NCBI GenBank assembly: GCA_910589415.1
Contig: OU342638.1
Span: 12,316,014-12,380,013 of the forward strand
Reading direction: 5' to 3'
DNA: 64,000 bases
Source of the DNA: Malachius bipustulatus
Taxonomy: Eukaryota; Arthropoda; Insecta; Coleoptera; Melyridae
Part shown: piece by piece, positions 25,701 to 39,400 of the stretch
Numbering within the stretch: position 1 is the stretch's first letter
Layout: every line of letters begins with the position of its first letter
Program-made: the position numbers and the translations under genes
The notes under the pieces: generated by a model
Database searches by the model: none
The model's input: the letters and a program-made list of their open reading frames with translations, nothing else
What the model was told of the DNA's origin: nothing

Positions 25701-28700
25701 AATACAGTTCCTATGCGTGATAGTCTTCTTTGGTATGCTATTAGGTCTTATTAGATACCTCAAAGTAGTTGTTTTTAGATGTGACGAAATTTCCAACCAT
25801 CTGAGTAAAAACGGAAGTCGTAAAACCAACATCTCAGTGAGAGAGAGGAAAAAAATGTTCATTCTAAATGCGGTTTTACCTTTCGTTTGTAGGAAATTTT
25901 GTTTATTTTCTGGAATTGTTCCTGTTTTTATGATTAGTCAACTTCTAGCTTTCAAAGCAGACGGTCGCATGGAATAATTGATGTAATGTTAAACTAATAC
26001 AGTTCCTATGCGTGATAGTCTTCTTTGGTATGCTATTAGGTCTTATTAGATACCTCTAAGTAGTTGTTTTTAGATGTGACGAAATTTCCAACCATCTGAG
26101 TAAAAACGGAAGTCGTAAAACCAACATCTCAGTGAGAGAGAGGAAAAAAATGTTCATTCTAAATGCGGTTTTACCTTTCGTTTGTAGGAAATTTTGTTTA
26201 TTTTCTGGAATTGTTCCTGTTTTTATGATTAGTCAACTTCTAGCCTTCAAAGCAGACGGTCGCATGGAATAATTGATGTAATGTTAAACTAATACAGTTC
26301 CTATGCGTGAGAGTCTTCTTTGGTATGCTATTAGGTCTTATTAGATACCTCTAAGTAGTTGTTTTTAGATGTGACGAAATTTCCAACCATCTGAGTAAAA
26401 ACGGAAGTCGTAAAACCAACATCTCAGTGAGAGAGAGGAAAAAAATGTTCATTCTAAATGCGGTTTTACCTTTCGTTTGTAGGAAACTTTGTTTATTTTC
26501 TGGAATTGTTCCTGTTTCTATGATTAGTCAACTTCTAGCCTTCAAAGCAGACGGTCGCATGGAATAATTGATGTAATGTTAAACTAATACAGTTCCTATG
26601 CGTGATAGTCTTCTTTGGTATGCTATTAGGTCTTATTAGATACCTCAAAGTAGTTGTTTTTAGATGTGACGAAATTTCCAACCATCTGAGTACAAACGGA
26701 AGTCGTAAAACCAACATCTCAGTGAGAGAGAGGAAAAAAATGTTCATTCTAAATGCGGTTTTACCTTTCGTTTGTAGGAAATTTTGTTTATTTTCTGGAA
26801 TTGTTCCTGTTTCTATGATAAGTCAACTTCTAGCTTTCAAAGCAGACGGTCGCATGGAATAATTGATGTAATGTTAAACTAATACAGTTTCTATGCGTGA
26901 TAGTCTTCTTTGGTATGCTATTAGGTCTTATTAGATACCTCAAAGTAGTTGTTTTTAGATGTGACGAAATTTCCAACCATCTGAGTACAAACGGAAGTCG
27001 TAAAACCAACATCTCAGTGAGAGAGAGGAAAAAAATGTTCATTCTAAATGCGGTTTTACCTTTCGTTTGTAGGAAATTTTGTTTATTTTCTGGAATTGTT
27101 CCTGTTTCTATGATTAGTCAACTTCTAGCTTTCAAAGCAGACGGTCGCATGGAATAATTGATGGAATGTTAAACTAGTACAGTTCCTATGCGTGATAGTC
27201 TTCTTTGGTAGGCTATTAGGTCTTATTAGATACCTCAAAGTAGTTGTTTTTAGATGTGACGAAATTTCCAACCATCTGAGTAAAAACGGAAGTCGTAAAA
27301 CCAACATCTCAGTGAGAGAGAGGAAAAAAATGTTCATTCTAAATGCGGTTTTACCTTTCGTTTGTAGGCAATTTTGTTTATTTTCTGGAATTGTTCCTGT
27401 TTTTATCATTAGTCAACTTCTAGCTTTCAAAGCAGACGGTCGCATGGAATAATTGATGTAATGTTAAATTAATACAGTTCCTATGCCTGATAGTCTTCTT
27501 TTCGTATGCTATTAGGTCTTATTAGATACCTCAAAGTAGTTGTTTTTAGATGTGACGAAATTTCCAACCATCTGAGTAAAAACGGAAGTCGTAAAACCAA
27601 CATCTCAGTGAGAGAGAGGAAAAAAATGTTCATTCTAAATGCGGTTTTACCTTTCGTTTGTAGGCAATTTTGTTTATTTTCTGGAATTGTTCCTGTTTTT
27701 ATCATTAGTCAACTTCTAGCTTTCAAAGCAGACGGTCGCATGGAATAATTGATGTAATGTTAAATTAATACAGTTCCTATGCCTGATAGTCTTCTTTTCG
27801 TATGCTATTAGGTCTTATTAGATACCTCAAAGTAGTTGTTTTTAGATGTGACGAAATTTCCAACCATCTGAGTAAAAACGGAAGTCGTAAAACCAACATC
27901 TCAGTGAGAGAGAGGAAAAAAAAGTTCATTCTAAATGCGGTTTTACCTTTCGTTTGTAGGAAATTTTGTTTATTTTCTGGAATTGTTCCTGTTTTTATGA
28001 TTAGTCAACTTCTAGCTTTCAAAGCAGACGGTCGCATGGAATAATTGATGTAATGTTAAACTAATACAGTTCCTATGCGTGATAGTCTTCTTTGGTATGC
28101 TATTAGGTCTTATTAGATACCTCTAAGTAGTTGTTTTTAGATGTGACGAAATTTCCAACCATCTGAGTAAAAACGGAAGTCGTAAAACCAACATCTCAGT
28201 GAGAGAGAGGAAAAAAATGTTCATTCTAAATGCGGTTTTACCTTTCGTTTGTAGGAAATTTTGTTTATTTTCTGGAATTGTTCCTGTTTTTATGATTAGT
28301 CAACTTCTAGCCTTCAAAGCAGACGGTCGCATGGAATAATTGATGTAATGTTAAATTAATACAGTTCCTATGCCTGATAGTCTTCTTTTCGTATGCTATT
28401 AGGTCTTATTAGATACCTCAAAGTAGTTGTTTTTAGATGTGACGAAATTTCCAACCATCTAAGTAAAAACGGAAGTCGTGAAACCAACATCTCAGTGAGA
28501 GAGAGGAAAAAAATGTTCATTCTAAATGCGGTTTTACCTTTCGTTTGTAGGAAATTTTGTTTATTTTCTGGAATTGTTCCTGTTTTTATGATTAGTCAAC
28601 TTCTAGCTTTCAAAGCAGACGGTCGCATGGAATAATTGATGTAATGTTAAACTAATACAGTTCCTATGCGTGATAGTCTTCTTTGGTATGCTATTAGGTC

Positions 28701-29899
28701 TTATTAGATAACTCTAAGTAGTTGTTTTTAGATGTGACGAAATTTCCAACCATCTGAGTAAAAACGGAAGTCGTAAAACCAACATCTCAGTGAGAGAGAG
28801 AAAAAAAAAGTTCATTCTAAATGCGGTTTTACCTTTCGTTTGTAGGAAATTTTGTTTATTTTCTGGAATTGTTCCTGTTTTTATGATTAGTCAACTTCTA
28901 GCCTTCAAAGCAGACGGTCGCATGGAATAATTGATGTAATGTTAAACTAATACAGTTCCTATGCGTGATAGTCTTCTTTGGTATGCTATTAGGTCTTATT
29001 AGATACCTCAAAGTAGTTGTTTTTAGATGTGACGAAATTTCCAACCATCTGAGTAAAAACGGAAGTCGTAAAACCAACATCTCAGTGAGAGAGAGGAAAA
29101 AAATGTTCATTCTAAATGCGGTTTTACCTTTCGTTTGTAGGAAACTTTGTTTATTTTCTGGAATTGTTCCTGTTTCTATGATTAGTCAACTTCTAGCCTT
29201 CAAAGCAGACGGTCGCATGGAATAATTGATGTAATGTTAAACTAATACAGTTCCTATGCGTGATAGTCTTCTTTGGTATGCTATTAGGTCTTATTAGATA
29301 CCTCAAAGTTGTTGTTTTTAGATGTGACGAAATTTCCAACCATCTGAGTACAAACGGAAGTCGTAAAACCAACATCTCAGTGAGAGAGAGGAAAAAAATG
29401 TTCATTCTAAATGCGGTTTTACCTTTCGTTTGTAGGAAATTTTGTTTATTTTCTGGAATTGTTCCTGTTTCTATGATTAGTCAACTTCTAGCTTTCAAAG
29501 CAGACGGTCGCATGGAATAATTGATGGAATGTTAAACTAGTACAGTTCCTATGCGTGATAGTCTTCTTTGGTAGGCTATTAGGTCTTATTAGATACCTCA
29601 AAGTAGTTGTTTTTAGATGTGACGAAATTTCCAACCATCTGAGTAAAAACGGAAGTCGTAAAACCAACATCTCAGTGAGAGAGAGGAAAAAAATGTTCAT
29701 TCTAAATGCGGTTTTACCTTTCGTTTGTAGGAAATTTTGTTTATTTTCTGGAATTGTTCCTGTTTCTATGATAAGTCAACTTCTAGCTTTCAAAGCAGAC
29801 GGTCGCATGGAATAATTGATGTAATGTTAAACTAATACAGTTCCTATGCGTGATAGTCTTCTTTGGTATGCTATTAGGTCTTATTAGATACCTCTAAGT
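22733..29899 (+). repeat. Satellite sub-block with GAGTACAAACGG monomers and local reshuffling
   Basis: Monomers with GAGTACAAACGG (Asn-to-Thr type change in the small ORF) appear near 23.45, 24.33, 26.69, 26.99 and 29.35 kb. They are often followed by an ACTAGTAC/GGTAGGC monomer. A stretch starting near 23.04 kb (GGAAACTTT monomer, then ACAAACGG, then ACTAGTAC) is repeated near 28.94 kb at a 5903 bp offset, i.e. 20 monomers. Two adjacent copies near 27.17 and 27.46 kb share TTTTATCATTAG and GGCAATTTT. Unique changes include TCTACTTCTAG near 25349 and GTCGTGAAACC near 28477. No gene, RNA or other element is visible. Confidence 0.8.
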
Positions 29900-31414
29900 A
29901 GTTGTTTTTAGATGTGACGAAATTTCCAACCATCTGAGTAAAAACGGAAGTCGTAAAACCAACATCTCAGTGAGAGAGAGGAAAAAAATGTTCATTCTAA
30001 ATGCGGTTTTACCTTTCGTTTGTAGGAAATTTTGTTTATTTTCTGGAATTGTTCCTGTTTCTATGATTAGTCAACTTCTAGCTTTCAAAGCAGACGGTCG
30101 CATGGAATAATTGATGGAATGTTAAACTAATACAGTTCCTATGCCTGATAGTCTTCTTTGGTAGGCTATTAGGTCTTATTAGATACCTCTAAGTAGTTGT
30201 TTTTAGATGTGACGAAATTTCCAAACATCTGAGTAAAAACGGAAGTCGTAAAACCAACATCTCAGTGAGAGAGAGGAAAAAAATGTTCATTCTAAATGCG
30301 GTTTTACCTTTCGTTTGTAGGAAATTTTGTTTATTTTCTGGAATTGTTCCTGTTTCTATGATTAGTCAACTTCTAGCTTTCAAAGCAGACGGTCGCATGG
30401 AATAATTGATGTAATGTTAAACTAATACAGTTCCTATGCGTGATAGTCTTCTTTGGTATGCTATTAGGTCTTATTAGATACCTCAAAGTAGTTGTTTTTA
30501 GATGTGACGAAATTTCCAACCATCTGAGTAAAAACGGAAGTCGTAAAACCAACATCTCAGTGAGAGAGAGGAAAAAAATGTTCATTCTAAATGCGGTTTT
30601 ACCTTTCGTTTGTAGGAAATTTTGTTTATTTTCTGGAATTGTTCCTGTTTCTATGATTAGTCAACTTCTAGCTTTCAAAGCAGACGGTCGCATGGAATAA
30701 TTGATGGAATGTTAAACTAATACAGTTCCTATGCCTGATAGTCTTCTTTGGTAGGCTATTAGGTCTTATTAGATACCTCTAAGTAGTTGTTTTTAGATGT
30801 GACGAAATTTCCAAACATCTGAGTAAAAACGGAAGTCGTAAAACCAACATCTCAGTGAGAGAGAGGAAAAAAATGTTCATTCTAAATGCGGTTTTACCTT
30901 TCGTTTGTAGGAAATTTTGTTTATTTTCTGGAATTGTTCCTGTTTTTATGATTAGTCAACTTCTAGCTTTCAAAGCAAACGGTCGCATGGAATAATTGAT
31001 GTAATGTTAAACTAATACAGTTCCTATGCGTGATAGTCTTCTTTTCGTATGCTATTAGGTCTTATTAGATACCTCAAAGTAGTTGTTTTTAGATGTGACG
31101 AAATTTCCAACCATCTGAGTAAAAACGGAAGTCGTAAAACCAACATCTCAGTGAGAGAGAGGAAAAAAATGTTCATTCTAAATGCGGTTTTACCTTTCGT
31201 TTGTAGGAAATTTTGTTTATTTTCTGGAATTGTTCCTGTTTTTATGATTAGTCAACTTCTAGCTTTCAAAGCAGACGGTCGCATGGAATAATTGATGGAA
31301 TGTTAAACTAATACAGTTCCTATGCGTGATAGTCTTCTTTGGTATGCTATTAGGTCTTATTAGATACCTCAAAGTAGTTGTTTTTAGATGTGACGAAATT
31401 TCCAACCATCTGAG
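29900..31414 (+). repeat. 7-monomer tandem duplication, copy C1
   Basis: This block recurs at a 2066 bp offset (7 x 295 plus one +1). Shared markers are the pair of GCCTGATAG/GGTAGGC/CCTCTAAG/CCAAACATC monomers separated by 590 bp, AAAGCAAACGG near 30975 and 33041, and a single TTTTCGTATG 296 bp monomer. The right edge is set by GAGTACAAACGG near 31414, which the second copy lacks. Confidence 0.85.
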
Positions 31415-31965
31415 TACAAACGGAAGTCGTAAAACCAACATCTCAGTGAGAGAGAGGAAAAAAATGTTCATTCTAAATGCGGTTTTACCTTTCGTTTGTA
31501 GGAAATTTTGTTTATTTTCTGGAATTGTTCCTGTTTCTATGATTAGTCAACTTCTAGCTTTCAAAGCAGACGGTCGCATGGAATAATTGATGGAATGTTA
31601 AACTAGTACAGTTCCTATGCGTGATAGTCTTCTTTGGTAGGCTATTAGGTCTTATTAGATACCTCAAAGTAGTTGTTTTTAGATGTGACGAAATTTCCAA
31701 CCATCTGAGTAAAAACGGAAGTCGTAAAACCAACATCTCAGTGAGAGAGAGGAAAAAAATGTTCATTCTAAATGCGGTTTTACCTTTCGTTTGTAGGAAA
31801 TTTTGTTTATTTTCTGGAATTGTTCCTGTTTCTATGATAAGTCAACTTCTAGCTTTCAAAGCAGACGGTCGCATGGAATAATTGATGTAATGTTAAACTA
31901 ATACAGTTCCTATGCGTGATAGTCTTCTTTGGTATGCTATTAGGTCTTATTAGATACCTCAAAGT

Positions 31966-33480
31966 AGTTGTTTTTAGATGTGACGAAATTTCCAACCATC
32001 TGAGTAAAAACGGAAGTCGTAAAACCAACATCTCAGTGAGAGAGAGGAAAAAAATGTTCATTCTAAATGCGGTTTTACCTTTCGTTTGTAGGAAATTTTG
32101 TTTATTTTCTGGAATTGTTCCTGTTTCTATGATTAGTCAACTTCTAGCTTTCAAAGCAGACGGTCGCATGGAATAATTGATGGAATGTTAAACTAATACA
32201 GTTCCTATGCCTGATAGTCTTCTTTGGTAGGCTATTAGGTCTTATTAGATACCTCTAAGTAGTTGTTTTTAGATGTGACGAAATTTCCAAACATCTGAGT
32301 AAAAACGGAAGTCGTAAAACCAACATCTCAGTGAGAGAGAGGAAAAAAATGTTCATTCTAAATGCGGTTTTACCTTTCGTTTGTAGGAAATTTTGTTTAT
32401 TTTCTGGAATTGTTCCTGTTTCTATGATTAGTCAACTTCTAGCTTTCAAAGCAGACGGTCGCATGGAATAATTGATGTAATGTTAAACTAATACAGTTCC
32501 TATGCGTGATAGTCTTCTTTGGTATGCTATTAGGTCTTATTAGATACCTCAAAGTAGTTGTTTTTAGATGTGACGAAATTTCCAACCATCTGAGTAAAAA
32601 CGGAAGTCGTAAAACCAACATCTCAGTGAGAGAGAGGAAAAAAATGTTCATTCTAAATGCGGTTTTACCTTTCGTTTGTAGGAAATTTTGTTTATTTTCT
32701 GGAATTGTTCCTGTTTCTATGATTAGTCAACTTCTAGCTTTCAAAGCAGACGGTCGCATGGAATAATTGATGGAATGTTAAACTAATACAGTTCCTATGC
32801 CTGATAGTCTTCTTTGGTAGGCTATTAGGTCTTATTAGATACCTCTAAGTAGTTGTTTTTAGATGTGACGAAATTTCCAAACATCTGAGTAAAAACGGAA
32901 GTCGTAAAACCAACATCTCAGTGAGAGAGAGGAAAAAAATGTTCATTCTAAATGCGGTTTTACCTTTCGTTTGTAGGAAATTTTGTTTATTTTCTGGAAT
33001 TGTTCCTGTTTTTATGATTAGTCAACTTCTAGCTTTCAAAGCAAACGGTCGCATGGAATAATTGATGTAATGTTAAACTAATACAGTTCCTATGCGTGAT
33101 AGTCTTCTTTTCGTATGCTATTAGGTCTTATTAGATACCTCAAAGTAGTTGTTTTTAGATGTGACGAAATTTCCAACCATCTGAGTAAAAACGGAAGTCG
33201 TAAAACCAACATCTCAGTGAGAGAGAGGAAAAAAATGTTCATTCTAAATGCGGTTTTACCTTTCGTTTGTAGGAAATTTTGTTTATTTTCTGGAATTGTT
33301 CCTGTTTTTATGATTAGTCAACTTCTAGCTTTCAAAGCAGACGGTCGCATGGAATAATTGATGGAATGTTAAACTAATACAGTTCCTATGCGTGATAGTC
33401 TTCTTTGGTATGCTATTAGGTCTTATTAGATACCTCAAAGTAGTTGTTTTTAGATGTGACGAAATTTCCAACCATCTGAG
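31966..33480 (+). repeat. 7-monomer tandem duplication, copy C2
   Basis: This is the second copy of the 2066 bp unit. It is followed by a further 591 bp dimer repeat: the TTTTCGTATG monomer and the plain monomer at about 33.1-33.65 kb recur at 33.7-34.24 kb. That dimer marks a smaller, later duplication nested at the end of the block. Confidence 0.85.
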
Positions 33481-36400
33481 TAAAAACGGAAGTCGTAAAA
33501 CCAACATCTCAGTGAGAGAGAGGAAAAAAATGTTCATTCTAAATGCGGTTTTACCTTTCGTTTGTAGGAAATTTTGTTTATTTTCTGGAATTGTTCCTGT
33601 TTTTATGATTAGTCAACTTCTAGCTTTCAAAGCAAACGGTCGCATGGAATAATTGATGTAATGTTAAACTAATACAGTTCCTATGCGTGATAGTCTTCTT
33701 TTCGTATGCTATTAGGTCTTATTAGATACCTCAAAGTAGTTGTTTTTAGATGTGACGAAATTTCCAACCATCTGAGTAAAAACGGAAGTCGTAAAACCAA
33801 CATCTCAGTGAGAGAGAGGAAAAAAATGTTCATTCTAAATGCGGTTTTACCTTTCGTTTGTAGGAAATTTTGTTTATTTTCTGGAATTGTTCCTGTTTTT
33901 ATGATTAGTCAACTTCTAGCTTTCAAAGCAGACGGTCGCATGGAATAATTGATGGAATGTTAAACTAATACAGTTCCTATGCGTGATAGTCTTCTTTGGT
34001 ATGCTATTAGGTCTTATTAGATACCTCAAAGTAGTTGTTTTTAGATGTGACGAAATTTCCAACCATCTGAGTAAAAACGGAAGTCGTAAAACCAACATCT
34101 CAGTGAGAGAGAGGAAAAAAATGTTCATTCTAAATGCGGTTTTACCTTTCGTTTGTAGGAAATTTTGTTTATTTTCTGGAATTGTTCCTGTTTTTATGAT
34201 TAGTCAACTTCTAGCTTTCAAAGCAGACGGTCGCATGGAATAATTGATGGAATGTTAAACTAATACAGTTCCTATGCCTGATAGTCTTCTTTGGTAGGCT
34301 ATTAGGTCTTATTAGATACCTCAAAGTAGTTGTTTTTAGATGTGACGAAATTTCCAAACATCTGAGTAAAAACGGAAGTCGTAAAACCAACATCTCAGTG
34401 AGAGAGAGGAAAAAAATGTTCATTCTAAATGCGGTTTTACCTTTCGTTTGTAGGAAATTTTGTTTATTTTCTGGAATTGTTCCTGTTTTTATGATTAGTC
34501 AACTTCTAGCTTTCAAAGCAGACGGTCGCATGGAATAATTGATGGAATGTTAAACTAATACAGTTCCTATGCCTGATAGTCTTCTTTGGTAGGCTATTAG
34601 GTCTTATTAGATACCTCAAAGTAGTTGTTTTTAGATGTGACGAAATTTCCAACCATCTGAGTAAAAACGGAAGTCGTAAAACCAACATCTCAGTGAGAGA
34701 GAGGAAAAAAATGTTCATTCTAAATGCGGTTTTACCTTTCGTTTGTAGGAAATTTTGTTTATTTTCTGGAATTGTTCCTGTTTTTATGATTAGTCAACTT
34801 CTAGCTTTCAAAGCAGACGGTCGCATGGAATAATTGATGGAATGTTAAACTAATACAGTTCCTATGCCTGATAGTCTTCTTTGGTAGGCTATTAGGTCCT
34901 ATTAGATACCTCAAAGTAGTTGTTTTTAGATGTGACGAAATTTCCAACCATCTGAGTAAAAACGGAAGTCGTAAAACCAACATCTCAGTGAGAGAGAGGA
35001 AAAAAATGTTCATTCTAAATGCGGTTTTACCTTTCGTTTGTAGGAAATTTTGTTTATTTTCTGGAATTGTTCCTGTTTTTATGATTAGTCAACTTCTAGC
35101 TTTCAAAGCAGACGGTCGCATGGAATAATTGATGGAATGTTAAATTAATACAGTTCCTATGCGTGATACTCTTCTTTGGTATGCTATTAGGTCTTATTAG
35201 ATACCTCAAAGTAGTTGTTTTTAGATGTGACGAAATTTCCAACCATCTGAGTAAAAACGGAAGTCGTAAAACCAACATCTCAGTGAGAGAGAGGAAAAAA
35301 ATGTTCATTCTAAATGCGGTTTTACCTTTCGTTTGTAGGAAATTTTGTTTATTTTCTGGAATTGTTCCTGTTTTTATGATTAGTCAACTTCTAGCTTTCA
35401 AAGCAGACGGTCGCATGGAATAATTGATGGAATGTTAAACTAATACACTTCATATGCGTGATAGTCTTCTTTGGTATGCTATTAGGTCTTATTAGATACC
35501 TCTAAGTAGTTGTTTTTAGATGTGACGAAATTTCCAACCATCTGAGTAAAAACGGAAGTCGTAAAACCAACATCTCAGTGAGAGAGAGGAAAAAAATGTT
35601 CATTCTAAATGCGGTTTTACCTTTCGTTTGTAGGAAATTTTGTTTATTTTCTGGAATTGTTCCTGTTTTTATGATTAGTCAACTTCTAGCTTTCAAAGCA
35701 GACGGTCGCATGGAATAATTGATGGAATGTTAAACTAATACAGTTCCTATGCGTGATACTCTTCTTTGGTATGCTATTAGGTCTTATTAGATACCTCAAA
35801 GTAGTTGTTTTTAGATGTGACGAAATTTCCAACCATCTGAGTAAAAACGGAAGTCGTAAAACCAACATCTCAGTGAGAGAGAGGAAAAAAATGTTCATTC
35901 TAAATGCGGTTTTACCTTTCGTTTGTAGGAAATTTTGTTTATTTTCTGGAATTGTTCCTGTTTTTATGATTAGTCAACTTCTAGCTTTCAAAGCAGACGG
36001 TCGCATGGAATAATTGATGGAATGTTAAACTAATACACTTCATATGCGTGATAGTCTTCTTTGGTATGCTATTAGGTCTTATTAGATACCTCTAAGTAGT
36101 TGTTTTTAGATGTGACGAAATTTCCAACCATCTGAGTAAAAACGGAAGTCGTAAAACCAACATCTCAGTGAGAGAGAGGAAAAAAATGTTCATTCTAAAT
36201 GCGGTTTTACCTTTCGTTTGTAGGAAATTTTGTTTATTTTCTGGAATTGTTCCTGTTTTTATGATTAGTCAACTTCTAGCTTTCAAAGCAGACGGTCGCA
36301 TGGAATAATTGATGGAATGTTAAACTAATACACTTCATATGCGTGATAGTCTTCTTTGGTATGCTATTAGGTCTTATTAGATACCTCTAAGTAGTTGTTT

Positions 36401-39400
36401 TTAGATGTGACGAAATTTCCAACCATCTGAGTAAAAACGGAAGTCGTAAAACCAACATCTCAGTGAGAGAGAGGAAAAAAATGTTCATTCTAAATGCGGT
36501 TTTACCTTTCGTTTGTAGGAAATTTTGTTTATTTTCTGGAATTGTTCCTGTTTTTATGATTAGTCAACTTCTAGCTTTCAAAGCAGACGGTCGCATGGAA
36601 TAATTGATGGAATGTTAAACTAATACAGTTCCTATGCCTGATAGTCTTCTTTGGTATGCTATTAGGTCTTATTAGATACCTCAAAGTAGTTGTTTTTAGA
36701 TGTGACTAAATTTCCAACCATCTGAGTAAAAACGGAAGTCGTAAAACCAACATCTCAGTGAGAGAGAGGAAAAAAATGTTCATTCTAAATGCGGTTTTAC
36801 CTTTCGTTTGTAGGAAATTTTGTTTATTTTCTGGAATTGTTCCTGTTTTTATGATTAGTCAACTTCTAGCTTTCAAAGCAGACGGTCGCATGGAATAATT
36901 GATGGAATGTTAAACTAATACAGTTCCTATGCCTGATAGTCTTCTTTGGTATGCTATTAGGTCTTATTAGATACCTCTAAGTAGTTGTTTTTAGATGTGA
37001 CGAAATTTCCAACCATCTGAGTAAAAACGGAAGTCGTAAAACCAACATCTCAGTGAGAGAGAGGAAAAAAATGTTCATTCTAAATGCGGTTTTACCTTTC
37101 GTTTGTAGGAAATTTTGTTTATTTTCTGGAATTGTTCCTGTTTTTATGATTAGTCAACTTCTAGCTTTCAAAGCAGACGGTCGCATGGAATAATTGATGG
37201 AATGTTAAACTAATACAGTTCCTATGCCTGATAGTCTTCTTTGGTAGGCTATTAGGTCTTATTAGATACCTCAAAGTAGTTGTTTTTAGATGTGACGAAA
37301 TTTCCAACCATCTGAGTAAAAACGGAAGTCGTAAAACCAACATCTCAGTGAGAGAGAGGAAAAAAATGTTCATTCTAAATGCGGTTTTACATTTCGTTTG
37401 TAGGAAATTTTGTTTATTTTCTGGAATTGTTCCTGTTTTTATGATTAGTCAACTTCTAGCTTTCAAAGCAGACGGTCGCATGGAATAATTGATGGAATGT
37501 TAAACTAATACAGTTCCTATGCCTGATAGTCTTCTTTGGTATGCTATTAGGTCTTATTAGATACCTCAAAGTAGTTGTTTTTAGATGTGACGAAATTTCC
37601 AACCATCTGAGTAAAAACGGAAGTCGTAAAACCAACATCTCAGTGAGAGAGGAAAAAAATGTTCATTCTAAATGCGGTTTTACCTTTCGTTTGTAGGAAA
37701 TTTTGTTTATTCTCTGGAATTGTTCCTGTTTCTATGATTAGTCAACTTCTAGCTTTCAAAGCAGACGGTCGCATGGAATAATTGATGGAATGTTAAACTA
37801 ATACAGTTCCTATGCCTGATAGTCTTCTTTGGTAGGCTATTAGGTCTTATTAGATACCTCAAAGTAGTTGTTTTTAGATGTGACGAAATTTCCAACCATC
37901 TGAGTAAAAACGGAAGTCGTAAAACCAACATCTCAGTGAGAGAGAGGAAAAAAATGTTCATTCTAAATGCGGTTTTACCTTTCGTTTGTAGGAAATTTTG
38001 TTTATTTTCTGGAATTGTTCCTGTTTTTATGATTAGTCAACTTCTAGCTTTCAAAGCAGACGGTCGCATGGAATAATTGATGGAATGTTAAACTAATACA
38101 GTTCCTATGCCTGATAGTCTTCTTTGGTATGCTATTAGGTCTTATTAGATACCTCAAAGTAGTTGTTTTTAGATGTGACGAAATTTCCAACCATCTGAGT
38201 AAAAACGGAAGTCGTAAAACCAACATCTCAGTGAGAGAGAGGAAAAAAATGTTCATTCTAAATGCGGTTTTACCTTTCGTTTGTAGGAAATTTTGTTTAT
38301 TTTCTGGAATTGTTCCTGTTTTTATGATTAGTCAACTTCTAGCTTTCAAAGCAGACGGTCGCATGGAATAATTGATGGAATGTTAAACTAATACAGTTCC
38401 TATGCCTGATAGTCTTCTTTGGTAGGCTATTAGGTCTTATTAGATACCTCAAAGTAGTTGTTTTTAGATGTGACGAAATTTCCAACCATCTGAGTAAAAA
38501 CGGAAGTCGTAAAACCAACATCTCAGTGAGAGAGAGGAAAAAAATGTTCATTCTAAATGCGGTTTTACCTTTCGTTTGTAGGAAATTTTGTTTATTTTCT
38601 GGAATTGTTCCTGTTTTTATGATTAGTCAACTTCTAGCTTTCAAAGCAGACGGTCGCATGGAATAATTGATGGAATGTTAAACTAATACAGTTCCTATGC
38701 CTGATAGTCTTCTTTGGTATGCTATTAGGTCTTATTAGATACCTCAAAGTAGTTGTTTTTAGATGTGACGAAATTTCCAACCATCTGAGTAAAAACGGAA
38801 GTCGTAAAACCAACATCTCAGTGAGAGAGAGGAAAAAAATGTTCATTCTAAATGCGGTTTTACCTTTCGTTTGTAGGAAATTTTGTTTATTTTCTGGAAT
38901 TGTTCCTGTTTTTATGATTAGTCAACTTCTAGCTTTCAAAGCAGACGGTCGCATGGAATAATTGATGGAATGTTAAACTAATACAGTTCCTATGCCTGAT
39001 AGTCTTCTTTGGTATGCTATTAGGTCTTATTAGATACCTCAAAGTAGTTGTTTTTAGATGTGACGAAATTTCCAACCATCTGAGTAAAAACGGAAGTCGT
39101 AAAACCAACATCTCAGTGAGAGAGAGGAAAAAAATGTTCATTCTAAATGCGGTTTTACCTTTCGTTTGTAGGAAATTTTGTTTATTTTCTGGAATTGTTC
39201 CTGTTTTTATGATTAGTCAACTTCTAGCTTTCAAAGCAGACGGTCGCATGGAATAATTGATGGAATGTTAAACTAATACAGTTCCTATGCCTGATAGTCT
39301 TCTTTGGTATGCTATTAGGTCTTATTAGATACCTCAAAGTAGTTGTTTTTAGATGTGACGAAATTTCCAACCATCTGAGTAAAAACGGAAGTCGTAAAAC

